The notes beneath the pieces were generated by a model. It was given only the letters and a program-made list of their open reading frames with translations. It was not told the DNA's origin and ran no database searches. Both the position numbers and the translations under genes were made by a program. Positions 57,191 through 64,000 of a stretch of DNA of 64,000 nt are shown here, one piece after another. The DNA is taken from positions 224,812 to 288,811 of the forward strand of contig NZ_JODR01000004.1 of NCBI RefSeq assembly GCF_000725885.1, read 5' to 3'. Within the stretch, counting starts at the first letter, position 1. The number at the start of each line of letters is the position of its first letter. This stretch comes from Streptomyces albus subsp. albus (GTDB lineage Bacteria; Actinomycetota; Actinomycetes; Streptomycetales; Streptomycetaceae).

Positions 57191-57994
57191 TCACGGCAGG
57201 TAGTACATCGGGTTCGGCAGCTTGACCTTGCGGTCGGCGTGCCCGCCCGCAAGGTCGCTGTACTGGTCGCCGAAGTTGGCCAGGATGTCGTAGCCCTGGT
57301 CCTCGATGTGGGCACGCGTGCCCGACTTGTACTCGACGGTGGTGCAGTCGTTGCCGCAGTCCAGGTAGGCGGGCGGGTTCTTCTTGTCCTTGAGGAAGAA
57401 GTGCTCCTTGTCGACCGGGATGTCGTAGCCCACGTTCTTGAGGTTCCGCACGCTCCAGTCACGCTGGTGCTCGCTGCGGCCGGTGACCAGGAAGACGGTC
57501 ACGCCCTTCTTGTGCGCCCAGTTGACCAGCTCCCGCATCCCGAAGACCGGCTCCATGTCCTCGGTGCGCAGGTACTCGTCCTGTGCCTGCGGGGTGAAGT
57601 GGTAGCCGATGCGCAGTTCGAAGTTGTAGGTGAGCAGCGTGGTGTCGTCCACGTCCAGCACGATCGCCGGCTTGTTGCGGTGGCCGTGCTTCCCGTGCCC
57701 GCCCCGGTACTTGTCCAGGTCCCGCGCCAGGTCCTTGCGGGCCCGGGAGGCGATGCCCCGGGTCTGCTTGGCGTAGTTGCTGTGCGGGGAGGCGTAGTGC
57801 TCGCCGTCCTCCGTCTCGGTGTCCCCGTAGTACGCCTCGATCTTCGTCTTCACCTGGTCGAGGTTGGGGATCTCCTTGTCGGTTCTGGGCACCGAGTGCT
57901 CCGCGGTGGCCTGGCCGACGCCGAAGAAGGCCGCACCGGCGACGGCGGCGACGGCGACCAGGGACAGGACGGAACGCTGGGGACGACGGGACAT
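57191..57994 (-). CDS. Secreted HAD-family acid phosphatase (class B-like)
   Basis: A 267-residue secreted phosphatase. The signal peptide is MSRRPQRSVLSLVAVAAVAGAAFFG with a probable cleavage after ATA. HAD motif I is AIVLDVDDTTLLTYNFE (DxDxT), motif II VTVFLVTGRSEHQRD, and a later Lys and NFGDQYSDLAGG give motifs III and IV. The closest fits are HAD acid phosphatases of the class B or plant VSP type. It would release phosphate from organic esters outside the cell. It is convergent with the emfourin gene, 12 bases apart. Confidence 0.9.
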   Translation of the reverse strand: MSRRPQRSVLSLVAVAAVAGAAFFGVGQATAEHSVPRTDKEIPNLDQVKTKIEAYYGDTETEDGEHYASPHSNYAKQTRGIASRARKDLARDLDKYRGGHGKHGHRNKPAIVLDVDDTTLLTYNFELRIGYHFTPQAQDEYLRTEDMEPVFGMRELVNWAHKKGVTVFLVTGRSEHQRDWSVRNLKNVGYDIPVDKEHFFLKDKKNPPAYLDCGNDCTTVEYKSGTRAHIEDQGYDILANFGDQYSDLAGGHADRKVKLPNPMYYLP

Positions 57995-58341
57995 GCGCGA
58001 CTCCTCGCGGAACGTGGCGGGCTGGAGGTCGCAGGGAACGTAACAGCGCCGCCAACCGGCGATCTACGCGCGGAGATTCAACAATCCGTAAAACCTGTCC
58101 CGGTGCCGGACCGCACCACCACGAGGACACGACGGCAGGGGGCGCCACCCCTTGGCCGGCGCTCCGCACCGCACGCCGGGCGCCGCTCCCCGCGCCCTCC
58201 TCCGCTCCGTCGCCCCCGGGAGGGATCCCGCGCCCGCTCGCGCCCGGCACACCGGGCGCAGGCACTATCGTCGGTCGCACCGCCGCACCGGGCCGCCCCC
58301 GGTCGCGGCGACGGGGACAGTGACACGACGGGGAAGGCACG
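57995..58341. other. 347-base divergent intergenic region
   Basis: No gene is seen between the phosphatase and PfkB starts. An AT-richer patch (about 58070-58100, TTCAACAATCCGTAAAACC) is probably the phosphatase promoter on the minus strand. I see no convincing PHO box or operator. The rest is G/C-rich and lacks repeats. Confidence 0.4.
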
Positions 58342-59829
58342 GTGAGCACGGTGAGCACGCGCAGGACCCCCCAGCCCCCGCCCCGCGACCCGGCGACCCC
58401 CCCGCCCCCGTCCCCCCGGGCCGGCACCGGCCCCGCAGCCGGCGGCCCGGCGCAGCCGCCCGCGAGCACCGGGCAGGAGCCGCACCGGGAGCAGCAGGGG
58501 CGCCCCGCCGCCCCGGCCCCGCAGCCGGCGGGCCGGACGGCCCCCGCGGCCGGAGCCGCCCCGGACGGGTCCGGGGGTCAGGGGTGCGACAGGGACGGCG
58601 GCGCCCGCCGCGCGGGAAGCGGACCGGTCCGGGCCGAGGGACGGACGACGGCGGGACGGGAGGCGGGCCCGGCCAGGGCGGCGCACCCGTGGCCGGCACC
58701 CCGGGCGGCACTCGCCCGGCCGCTGTTCGACCCGCTGGCCGCCCTGCGCGAGCGGAGCGGACCGGGCTGCGACGTGTATCTGACGGGGACGGTCTTCCTC
58801 GACATCATCTTCACCGGCCTGGACTCGGCCCCCGTGCGCGGCACCGAGTCGTGGGCCCGGGGCATGGGCTCCTCCCCCGGCGGCATCGCGAACATGGCCG
58901 CCGCGCTGGCCCGGCTCGGGCTGCGCACCTCGCTGGCCGCCGCCTTCGGCGACGACATGTACGGCGACTACTGCCGCGAGGAGCTGGAGACCGGCGAGGG
59001 CATCGACCTGTCCCTGTCGCACACGGTGCCCGGCTGGCACTCCCCCGTGACGGTGTCGATGGCTTACGAGGGCGAGCGGACGATGATCTCCCACGGGCAC
59101 GAGGCGCCGCCCGGCCCCCACGCGCCGCCGCACCGGGAGGCCGGTACGGCCTACGACCCGGACGCGCCCCCGTGCCCGCCGCCCGCCGCCGCCTGCGTCT
59201 CGTCCCTGGTACCGGGCCGCCCGCAGGAATGGGTGGCCACGGCCGCGCGGCGCGGCAGCCGCGTCTTCGCCGACGTCGGCTGGGACGAGACCGGCCGCTG
59301 GGACCTGGGGGCGCTGGCCGAGCTGGCGCACTGCGAGGCGTTCCTGCCGAACGCCGTGGAAGCGATGCGCTACACCCGCACCGACTGCCCCCGCGCGGCG
59401 GCGCACGCACTGGCCGAACACGTACCGCTGGCCGTCGTCACCCTGGGCGCGGAGGGCGCCTACGCGGTGGACGCGGGCACCGGTGAGACCGCGCACGCGC
59501 CGGGCATCCCCGTGGAGGCACTGGACACCACGGGCGCCGGTGACGTGTTCGTCGCCGGGTTCGTGACCGGCAGTCTGGCGGGCTGGCCGCTGCCCGACCG
59601 GCTCGCCTTCGCGGCGCTGACCTCCGCCCTCTCCGTCCAGGAGTTCGGCGGCTCGCTCTCCGCGCCCGGCTGGCCGGAGATCGCCGCCTGGTGGCGTTCG
59701 ACGGGCTGCGCACAGGAGCCGCGGCGGACGCGGTACGCCTTCCTCGACCGGATCCTGACCGGCTGCGCAGCCGCCGCCCCGCCCCGCCGCGCGGTGCCGA
59801 CGCTCGGATTCCGGCCCCCGGAGTCCTGA
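58342..59829 (+). CDS. PfkB-family carbohydrate kinase with long disordered N-terminus
   Basis: A ribokinase/PfkB kinase of 495 residues that would phosphorylate a sugar or nucleoside with ATP. Catalysis is marked by the C-terminal DTTGAGDVFVAGFVTG (anion hole and catalytic Asp). The N-terminal kinase core begins near residue 133 with DVYLTGTVFLDIIFTGLD and SSPGGIANMAAALARLG (first PfkB signature). The first ~130 residues are Pro/Gly/Ala/Arg-rich and look disordered, an unusual addition to a ~360-residue enzyme. GTG at 58342 follows GGGAAGG; an in-frame GTG at 58351 is an alternative. Confidence 0.85.
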   Translation: MSTVSTRRTPQPPPRDPATPPPPSPRAGTGPAAGGPAQPPASTGQEPHREQQGRPAAPAPQPAGRTAPAAGAAPDGSGGQGCDRDGGARRAGSGPVRAEGRTTAGREAGPARAAHPWPAPRAALARPLFDPLAALRERSGPGCDVYLTGTVFLDIIFTGLDSAPVRGTESWARGMGSSPGGIANMAAALARLGLRTSLAAAFGDDMYGDYCREELETGEGIDLSLSHTVPGWHSPVTVSMAYEGERTMISHGHEAPPGPHAPPHREAGTAYDPDAPPCPPPAAACVSSLVPGRPQEWVATAARRGSRVFADVGWDETGRWDLGALAELAHCEAFLPNAVEAMRYTRTDCPRAAAHALAEHVPLAVVTLGAEGAYAVDAGTGETAHAPGIPVEALDTTGAGDVFVAGFVTGSLAGWPLPDRLAFAALTSALSVQEFGGSLSAPGWPEIAAWWRSTGCAQEPRRTRYAFLDRILTGCAAAAPPRRAVPTLGFRPPES

Positions 59830-59959
59830 CCCCCGCCCCCACCGGGCGGGGCCCGGGGCCGGGGACAATTCCGGTGAGCCCGCCGGGAGCGCCGTCGTAC
59901 CCTTGGACGGGTAGAGAACTACGGCGCAGAGGGAGATGAGCAGGCCCCAGAGGCCGCCC

Positions 59960-61021
59960 ATGACGCAGACAACACCGTCCAAGGCCGGTTCCGGGCAGGA
60001 GACAGCCCGCTTCACCGTGCCACCCAAGCACCCCATGGTCACGGTGCTGGGCTCCGGAGACTCTCTGCTGCGCGTGATCGAGGACGCGTTCCCCGACACG
60101 GACATCCATGTCCGGGGGAACGAGATCAGCGCAACCGGCAACCCCGCGGAGGTCGCCCTGGTCCAGCGCCTTTTCGACGAGATGATGCTGGTGCTGCGCA
60201 CCGGCCAGCCGATGACGGAGGACGCGGTGGAGCGCTCCATCTCCATGCTGCGCGCACAGGAGAACGGCACGGGCGCACCGGAGGAGACGCCCGCCGAGGT
60301 GCTCACACAGAACATCCTCTCCAACCGTGGCCGCACGATCCGCCCCAAGACGCTCAACCAGAAGCGCTACGTGGACGCGATCGACAAGCACACGATCGTC
60401 TTCGGCATCGGCCCGGCCGGCACGGGCAAGACGTACCTCGCGATGGCCAAGGCCGTGCAGGCGCTCCAGGCCAAGCAGGTCACCCGGATCATCCTGACCA
60501 GGCCCGCCGTCGAGGCGGGCGAGCGGCTCGGCTACCTGCCGGGCACGCTCTACGAGAAGATCGATCCGTATCTGCGCCCGCTGTACGACGCGCTGCACGA
60601 CATGCTCGACCCCGACTCGATCCCCCGGCTGATGGCCGCGGGCACCATCGAGGTGGCGCCGCTGGCATACATGCGCGGCCGGACGCTGAACGACGCGTTC
60701 ATCATCCTGGACGAGGCGCAGAACACCAATCCCGAGCAGATGAAGATGTTCCTCACCCGCCTCGGCTTCGACTCGAAGATCGTGATCACGGGCGATGTGA
60801 CACAGGTGGACCTGCCGGGCGGCACCAAGAGCGGGCTGCGCCAGGTGCAGGAGATCCTGCGCGATGTGGAGGACGTCCACTTCTCGCAGCTGACCAGCAC
60901 CGACGTGGTGAGGCACAAGCTGGTGGGCCGTATCGTCGACGCCTACGACCGCTACGACAGCGCCCGCGAGGCGGACGGTGACGCCCCGCCGCCCAAGCGG
61001 CATCCCGGCAAGAGGAAGTAA
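59960..61021 (+). CDS. phoH: PhoH-family ATPase
   Basis: A 353-residue PhoH/YbeZ-type P-loop ATPase, thought to act on RNA with the YbeY endoribonuclease. An N-terminal KH-like part ([30 protein letters not shown]) precedes Walker [20 protein letters not shown]. Walker B is [31 protein letters not shown] and [14 protein letters not shown] are family motifs. ATG at 59960 is chosen for its AGAGG six bases upstream; an ATG at 59936 has its ribosome site too close. It heads an operon with ybeY and a CBS gene. Confidence 0.96.
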   Translation: MTQTTPSKAGSGQETARFTVPPKHPMVTVLGSGDSLLRVIEDAFPDTDIHVRGNEISATGNPAEVALVQRLFDEMMLVLRTGQPMTEDAVERSISMLRAQENGTGAPEETPAEVLTQNILSNRGRTIRPKTLNQKRYVDAIDKHTIVFGIGPAGTGKTYLAMAKAVQALQAKQVTRIILTRPAVEAGERLGYLPGTLYEKIDPYLRPLYDALHDMLDPDSIPRLMAAGTIEVAPLAYMRGRTLNDAFIILDEAQNTNPEQMKMFLTRLGFDSKIVITGDVTQVDLPGGTKSGLRQVQEILRDVEDVHFSQLTSTDVVRHKLVGRIVDAYDRYDSAREADGDAPPPKRHPGKRK

Positions 61022-61033
61022 CCGACCCGCACC

Positions 61034-61534
61034 ATGTCGATCGACGTCAACAACGAGTCCGGCCACCGGGTCGACGAGCAGGCGCTGCTCGACATCGCCC
61101 GCTACGCGCTGGCCCGGATGCGCATCCACCCGCTCTCGGAACTGTCGGTGATCTGCGTCGACGCCGACACCATCGAACAGCTCCACCAGCAGTGGATGGA
61201 CCTGCCGGGGCCCACCGACGTGATGTCCTTCCCCATGGACGAGCTGCGCCCGCCCTCCCGCGACGAGGAGGAGCCGCCGCAGGGCCTGCTCGGTGACATC
61301 GTGCTGTGCCCCGAGGTGGCCGCCAGGCAGGGGGCCGAGGCCCCGACGAAGCACACCATGGACGAGGAGCTGCAACTGCTCACCGTCCACGGTGTGCTGC
61401 ACCTGCTGGGCTACGACCACGAGGAGCCCGGCGAGCGGACCGAGATGTTCGGTCTCCAGTCCGCGATCGTGGACGGCTGGCGTGCCGAGCGCGGCATGAC
61501 CGGCCCGTCCCCGGCCCCCACCACCACGTCGTGA
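61034..61534 (+). CDS. ybeY: Endoribonuclease YbeY
   Basis: A zinc endoribonuclease of 166 residues for 16S rRNA 3'-end processing and ribosome quality control. The metal-binding motif is [16 protein letters not shown] (HGxLHxxGxDH). [13 protein letters not shown] and [14 protein letters not shown] are conserved. It follows phoH by 12 bases, the usual phoH-ybeY pairing. Its stop overlaps the GTG of the CBS gene (GTGA). Confidence 0.97.
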   Translation: MSIDVNNESGHRVDEQALLDIARYALARMRIHPLSELSVICVDADTIEQLHQQWMDLPGPTDVMSFPMDELRPPSRDEEEPPQGLLGDIVLCPEVAARQGAEAPTKHTMDEELQLLTVHGVLHLLGYDHEEPGERTEMFGLQSAIVDGWRAERGMTGPSPAPTTTS

Positions 61535-62868
61535 GCACCCCCCTGATCGCAGCCGCCGTACTGCTGGTGATCGTGGCCTGGCTGGCCGCCTGCGCGGAGG
61601 CGGGGCTGGCGCGTACGACCAGCTACCGCGCCGAGGAGGCGGTACGCCAGGGCCGGCGGGGCAGCGCCCGGCTGGCGGCCGTCGCCGAGGACCCGACGCG
61701 CTACCTCAACCTGGCCCTGCTGCTGCGGGTCGCCTGCGAGGTGGCGGCCGGCGCGCTGGTGACGTACGTCTGTCTGCGGGCGATCGACGGCACCTGGCAG
61801 GCGCTGGCCGTCGCCATAGGGGTGATGGTCTTCGTCTCCTACGTGGCCATCGGCGTCTCGCCGCGCACCATCGGCCGCCAGCACCCGCTCAACACCGCGA
61901 CGGCCGCCGCCTACGTGCTGCTGCCGCTGGCCCGCATCCTGGGCCCGGTGCCGCAGCTGCTGATCGTGCTGGGCAACGCGCTCACCCCCGGCAAGGGCTT
62001 CCGCAAGGGGCCGTTCGCCAGCGAGGCGGAGCTGCGGGCGATGGTGGACCTGGCCGAGCGGGAGTCGCTGATCGAGGCGGAGGAGCGCAAGATGGTGCAC
62101 TCCGTCTTCCAGCTCGGCGACCGTCTGGTGCGCGAGGTGATGGTGCCGCGCACCGATCTGATCACCATCGAGCGGTTCAAGACGATCCGGCAGGCGCTGA
62201 CGCTGGCGCTGCGGTCGGGTTTCTCGCGGATCCCCGTGGTCGGGGAGAACGAGGACGACGTGGTCGGCATCGTCTACCTCAAGGACCTGGCGCGGAAGGT
62301 CCACATCAGCCGGGACGCGGAGACGGAGCTGGTGTCCACGGCGATGCGCCCGGCGACGTTCGTCCCGGACACCAAGAACGCGGGCGATCTGCTGCGCGAG
62401 ATGCAGCGGGACCGCATCCACGTCTCCGTCGTCATCGACGAGTACGGCAGCACGGCCGGGATCGTCACCATCGAGGACATCCTGGAGGAGATCGTCGGGG
62501 AGATCACCGACGAGTACGACCGTGAGCTGCCGCCCGTCGAGGAACTGGGCGAGGGCCGTTACCGCGTCACCGCCCGGCTCGACATCGCCGACCTCGGCGA
62601 GCTGTACGGGCTGACCGGGTGGGACGACGAGGACGTGGAGACGGTCGGCGGGCTGCTGGCCAAGTCGCTGGGCCGGGTCCCGATCGCGGGCGCCACCACG
62701 GTGGTGGACGTGACCGAGGACCACTCCGACCCGACGCTGACGGGCCTGCGGCTGACGGCCGAGTCCCCCGCCGGCCGCCGCAACAAGATCGTCACGGTGC
62801 TGGTGGAGGCCGTACGGGAGCCGGTGACCACCGGTGGCGGCAAGAACCCGGCACCCGACGAGGGCTGA
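61531..62868 (+). CDS. CBS-domain transporter-associated membrane protein (CorC/HlyC family)
   Basis: A 445-residue CNNM-type protein linked to magnesium/cobalt efflux. The N-terminus has membrane helices ([42 protein letters not shown]). Two CBS domains follow ([50 protein letters not shown] and the second with [28 protein letters not shown]). The C-terminal CorC domain binds no catalytic residue that I can see. It belongs to the phoH-ybeY operon by the 4-base overlap. Confidence 0.95.
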   Translation: MSTPLIAAAVLLVIVAWLAACAEAGLARTTSYRAEEAVRQGRRGSARLAAVAEDPTRYLNLALLLRVACEVAAGALVTYVCLRAIDGTWQALAVAIGVMVFVSYVAIGVSPRTIGRQHPLNTATAAAYVLLPLARILGPVPQLLIVLGNALTPGKGFRKGPFASEAELRAMVDLAERESLIEAEERKMVHSVFQLGDRLVREVMVPRTDLITIERFKTIRQALTLALRSGFSRIPVVGENEDDVVGIVYLKDLARKVHISRDAETELVSTAMRPATFVPDTKNAGDLLREMQRDRIHVSVVIDEYGSTAGIVTIEDILEEIVGEITDEYDRELPPVEELGEGRYRVTARLDIADLGELYGLTGWDDEDVETVGGLLAKSLGRVPIAGATTVVDVTEDHSDPTLTGLRLTAESPAGRRNKIVTVLVEAVREPVTTGGGKNPAPDEG

Positions 62869-63003
62869 GGGGACGGCGCCCGGCCACCGGGCCCGCGCGC
62901 CCGGTGGCACCCCGATATCCCCCATTCGGCGTGGCGGGCTGGCGTGTGCCTGCCGGAACTGATGCGGTGTGAAGGGAATTTCTCCCGTCGAAAGGCCAGC
63001 ACC

Positions 63004-63816
63004 ATGCGCCGTGTCAGCCGCTCGTCCTCCTTCCTCACCGGCGCGCTCAGTGCCGTCGTGCTGCTGTCCGTCGCCGGATGCGGTGGCGGTGGGCAGTCCG
63101 ACGCGAGCGGCGAGGGCACCTCGCCGTCCCCCAGCAAATCGAAAGCCAGTCCAACCGGCTCCCCCTCCACCGCGCAGGGCCCGCTCAGCGAACAGCAGGC
63201 CCGCGCGGCGCTGCTCGCCGAGGGGAACCTGCCCTCCGGCTGGAAGCACGCCGATCTGGACGACACCACCGTCGCCGGGGACGCACCCGACGATCTGAGC
63301 ACCAAGAACCGCGACTGCAAGAAGCTGATCGACGCGCTCGGCGGCGACCTCGACAAGCACGAGGCCCGCACCGACGGCTCCCGCGACTACCGCAAGTCCG
63401 CCGACGGCCCCTACCTGTCCAGCGAGGTCGCCTCCTACGACCAGGCCAAGGGCGCCAAGCGCGCGCTGGGCACCTTCAAGAGCGTCAGCAAGAGCTGCAA
63501 GAAGGTCACCACCCGCAACAACGCTGTGACCATCGACTGGAAGGTCTCCCAGCTGAAGCGGAAGACCGGCGCGGACAGCGCGGGCGTCCGGCTGCGGGGA
63601 AAGGCCGAGGGCGGCCCCGGCAACGGCAAGCAGCTCACCCTCGATCTCGTCCTCTCCCGCGTCAAGCAGTCCACCACCGGGCTGGCTCTGCTGACCACGG
63701 GCAAGGGCGACGACAAGCTGAGCGCCGATCTGGCCAAGCAGGCGGCCAAGCGGCTCAAGGCCGTCGCCAAGGGCCGGACGCCCACGCCGACGGTGCCGCC
63801 GGAGAAGGGCGACTAG
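63004..63816 (+). CDS. Putative lipoprotein of unknown function
   Basis: A 270-residue secreted lipoprotein. The signal peptide, RRVSRSSSFLTGALSAVVLLSVAGCGGGG, ends in the lipobox VAGC. A Ser/Pro/Thr-rich linker (SPSPSKSKASPTGSPST) follows. The mature domain has LLAEGNLPSGWKHADLDD, DCKKLIDALGGDL and conserved SYDQAKGAKRALGTFKSV, YKVT-like patterns seen in Streptomyces sensor-domain lipoproteins. It has no enzyme motif. GAAAGG precedes the ATG. Confidence 0.85.
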   Translation: MRRVSRSSSFLTGALSAVVLLSVAGCGGGGQSDASGEGTSPSPSKSKASPTGSPSTAQGPLSEQQARAALLAEGNLPSGWKHADLDDTTVAGDAPDDLSTKNRDCKKLIDALGGDLDKHEARTDGSRDYRKSADGPYLSSEVASYDQAKGAKRALGTFKSVSKSCKKVTTRNNAVTIDWKVSQLKRKTGADSAGVRLRGKAEGGPGNGKQLTLDLVLSRVKQSTTGLALLTTGKGDDKLSADLAKQAAKRLKAVAKGRTPTPTVPPEKGD

Positions 63817-63880
63817 ACCGCCGGTCCCGCCCGGCCCCCGGAGCCCCGTAGACCACCGGTCCCGCCCGACCCTCTCGGGC
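63815..63880. repeat. Direct repeat and weak stem-loop after the lipoprotein gene
   Basis: A ~20-base sequence beginning AGACCGCCGGTCCCGCCC at 63815 recurs with one change as AGACCACCGGTCCCGCCC at 63850. The second copy carries a GCCCGA-ccctc-TCGGGC stem (63864-63880), perhaps a weak terminator. Confidence 0.5.
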
Positions 63881-63904
63881 CCTGCGGCGTGCTTCCGCGT
63901 TCGG

Positions 63905-64000
63905 TCAGGCGGCTCTACCTTCTTGATCGGGTTGATCGAGCCATTCGTAGGGTTGGGTCGCCCAGGGGTGCTGGGTGTGGCTATCAGGCGGCTGCCGTCT
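63905..64000 (-). CDS. C-terminal fragment of an unidentified reading frame at the window edge
   Basis: A minus-strand frame enters from beyond base 64000 and stops at 63905. Its last 31 residues end TQHPWATQPYEWLDQPDQEGRAA. I do not recognise it. Codons such as GAT, CAA, GAA and AGA give far lower GC at third positions than the rest of the window, so it could be foreign, such as an insertion-sequence transposase, or simply non-coding. Confidence 0.3.
   Translation of the reverse strand, partial: RRQPPDSHTQHPWATQPYEWLDQPDQEGRAA

Overview
This is a high-GC actinomycete chromosome segment, almost certainly from Streptomyces or a close relative. Codon third positions are nearly all G or C, GTG and TTG starts are common, and several genes appear to be leaderless. 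The order hrdA-like sigma factor, dnaG, ppdK, dusB, glyS, znuACB-zur, uppS, recO, leuA, phoH, ybeY matches a conserved core region of Streptomyces chromosomes as I remember it. I saw no rRNA, tRNA, CRISPR array or complete insertion sequence.

Layout. 1-5200: 3' part of a secreted trypsin-like protease, an HrdA-type sigma factor, an epoxide-hydrolase-like enzyme and primase. 5485-9563: an accessory-looking island with an XRE/TPR regulator, a small protein built from a duplicated motif, and (divergently) an RsbW-type ATPase, a CYTH protein and a radical SAM enzyme. 9596-14700: pyruvate:quinone oxidoreductase, an FAD reductase, dGTPase and cutA, preceded by a 175-bp tandem duplication. 15176-21214: metabolic and regulatory genes (VOC, two AraC regulators, cupin, aroQ, SDR, orphan response regulator, MerR-thioredoxin). 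21402-26231: ppdK, a gamma-glutamylcyclotransferase-like gene and dusB. 26357-28065: a whiJ/abaA-type three-gene locus. 28160-33310: TetR-hydrolase, MOSC, an acetyltransferase remnant, an Old Yellow Enzyme paired with ArsR, and a methyltransferase. 33386-38225: glyS and the zinc uptake operon with its regulator. 38284-41855: tandem repeats, then a TetR-controlled DrrAB-type exporter and a second TetR. 42019-44166: small membrane proteins, uppS and recO.

44740-49754 reads as one directional cluster: a ribbon-helix-helix regulator, a DUF4097 protein, an ABC exporter, a cytochrome P450 and its ferredoxin. The regulator gene starts inside a helically phased array of GGCGCC operators. 49775-53369 holds an MFS transporter overlapping a GH1 beta-glucosidase, and a TerB-like zinc-ribbon protein. 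53547-55475 is leuA with a four-leucine leader peptide. 55695-57178 is a protealysin-like M4 protease followed by an emfourin-type inhibitor. 57191-62868 holds a secreted HAD phosphatase, a PfkB kinase and the phoH-ybeY-CBS RNA/ribosome maturation operon. The right edge has a lipoprotein and a short reading frame with unusual codon use.

Regulatory DNA is rich. It includes a perfect 24-bp TetR palindrome, a textbook MerR promoter with a 19-bp spacer, two Zur-like boxes, three 21-bp-spaced iterons before an exporter, leu attenuation, and several strong hairpins, most of them between convergent genes. The best candidates for an undescribed system are the radical SAM/CYTH/ATPase/XRE island and the GGCGCC-controlled RHH-ABC-P450 cluster.
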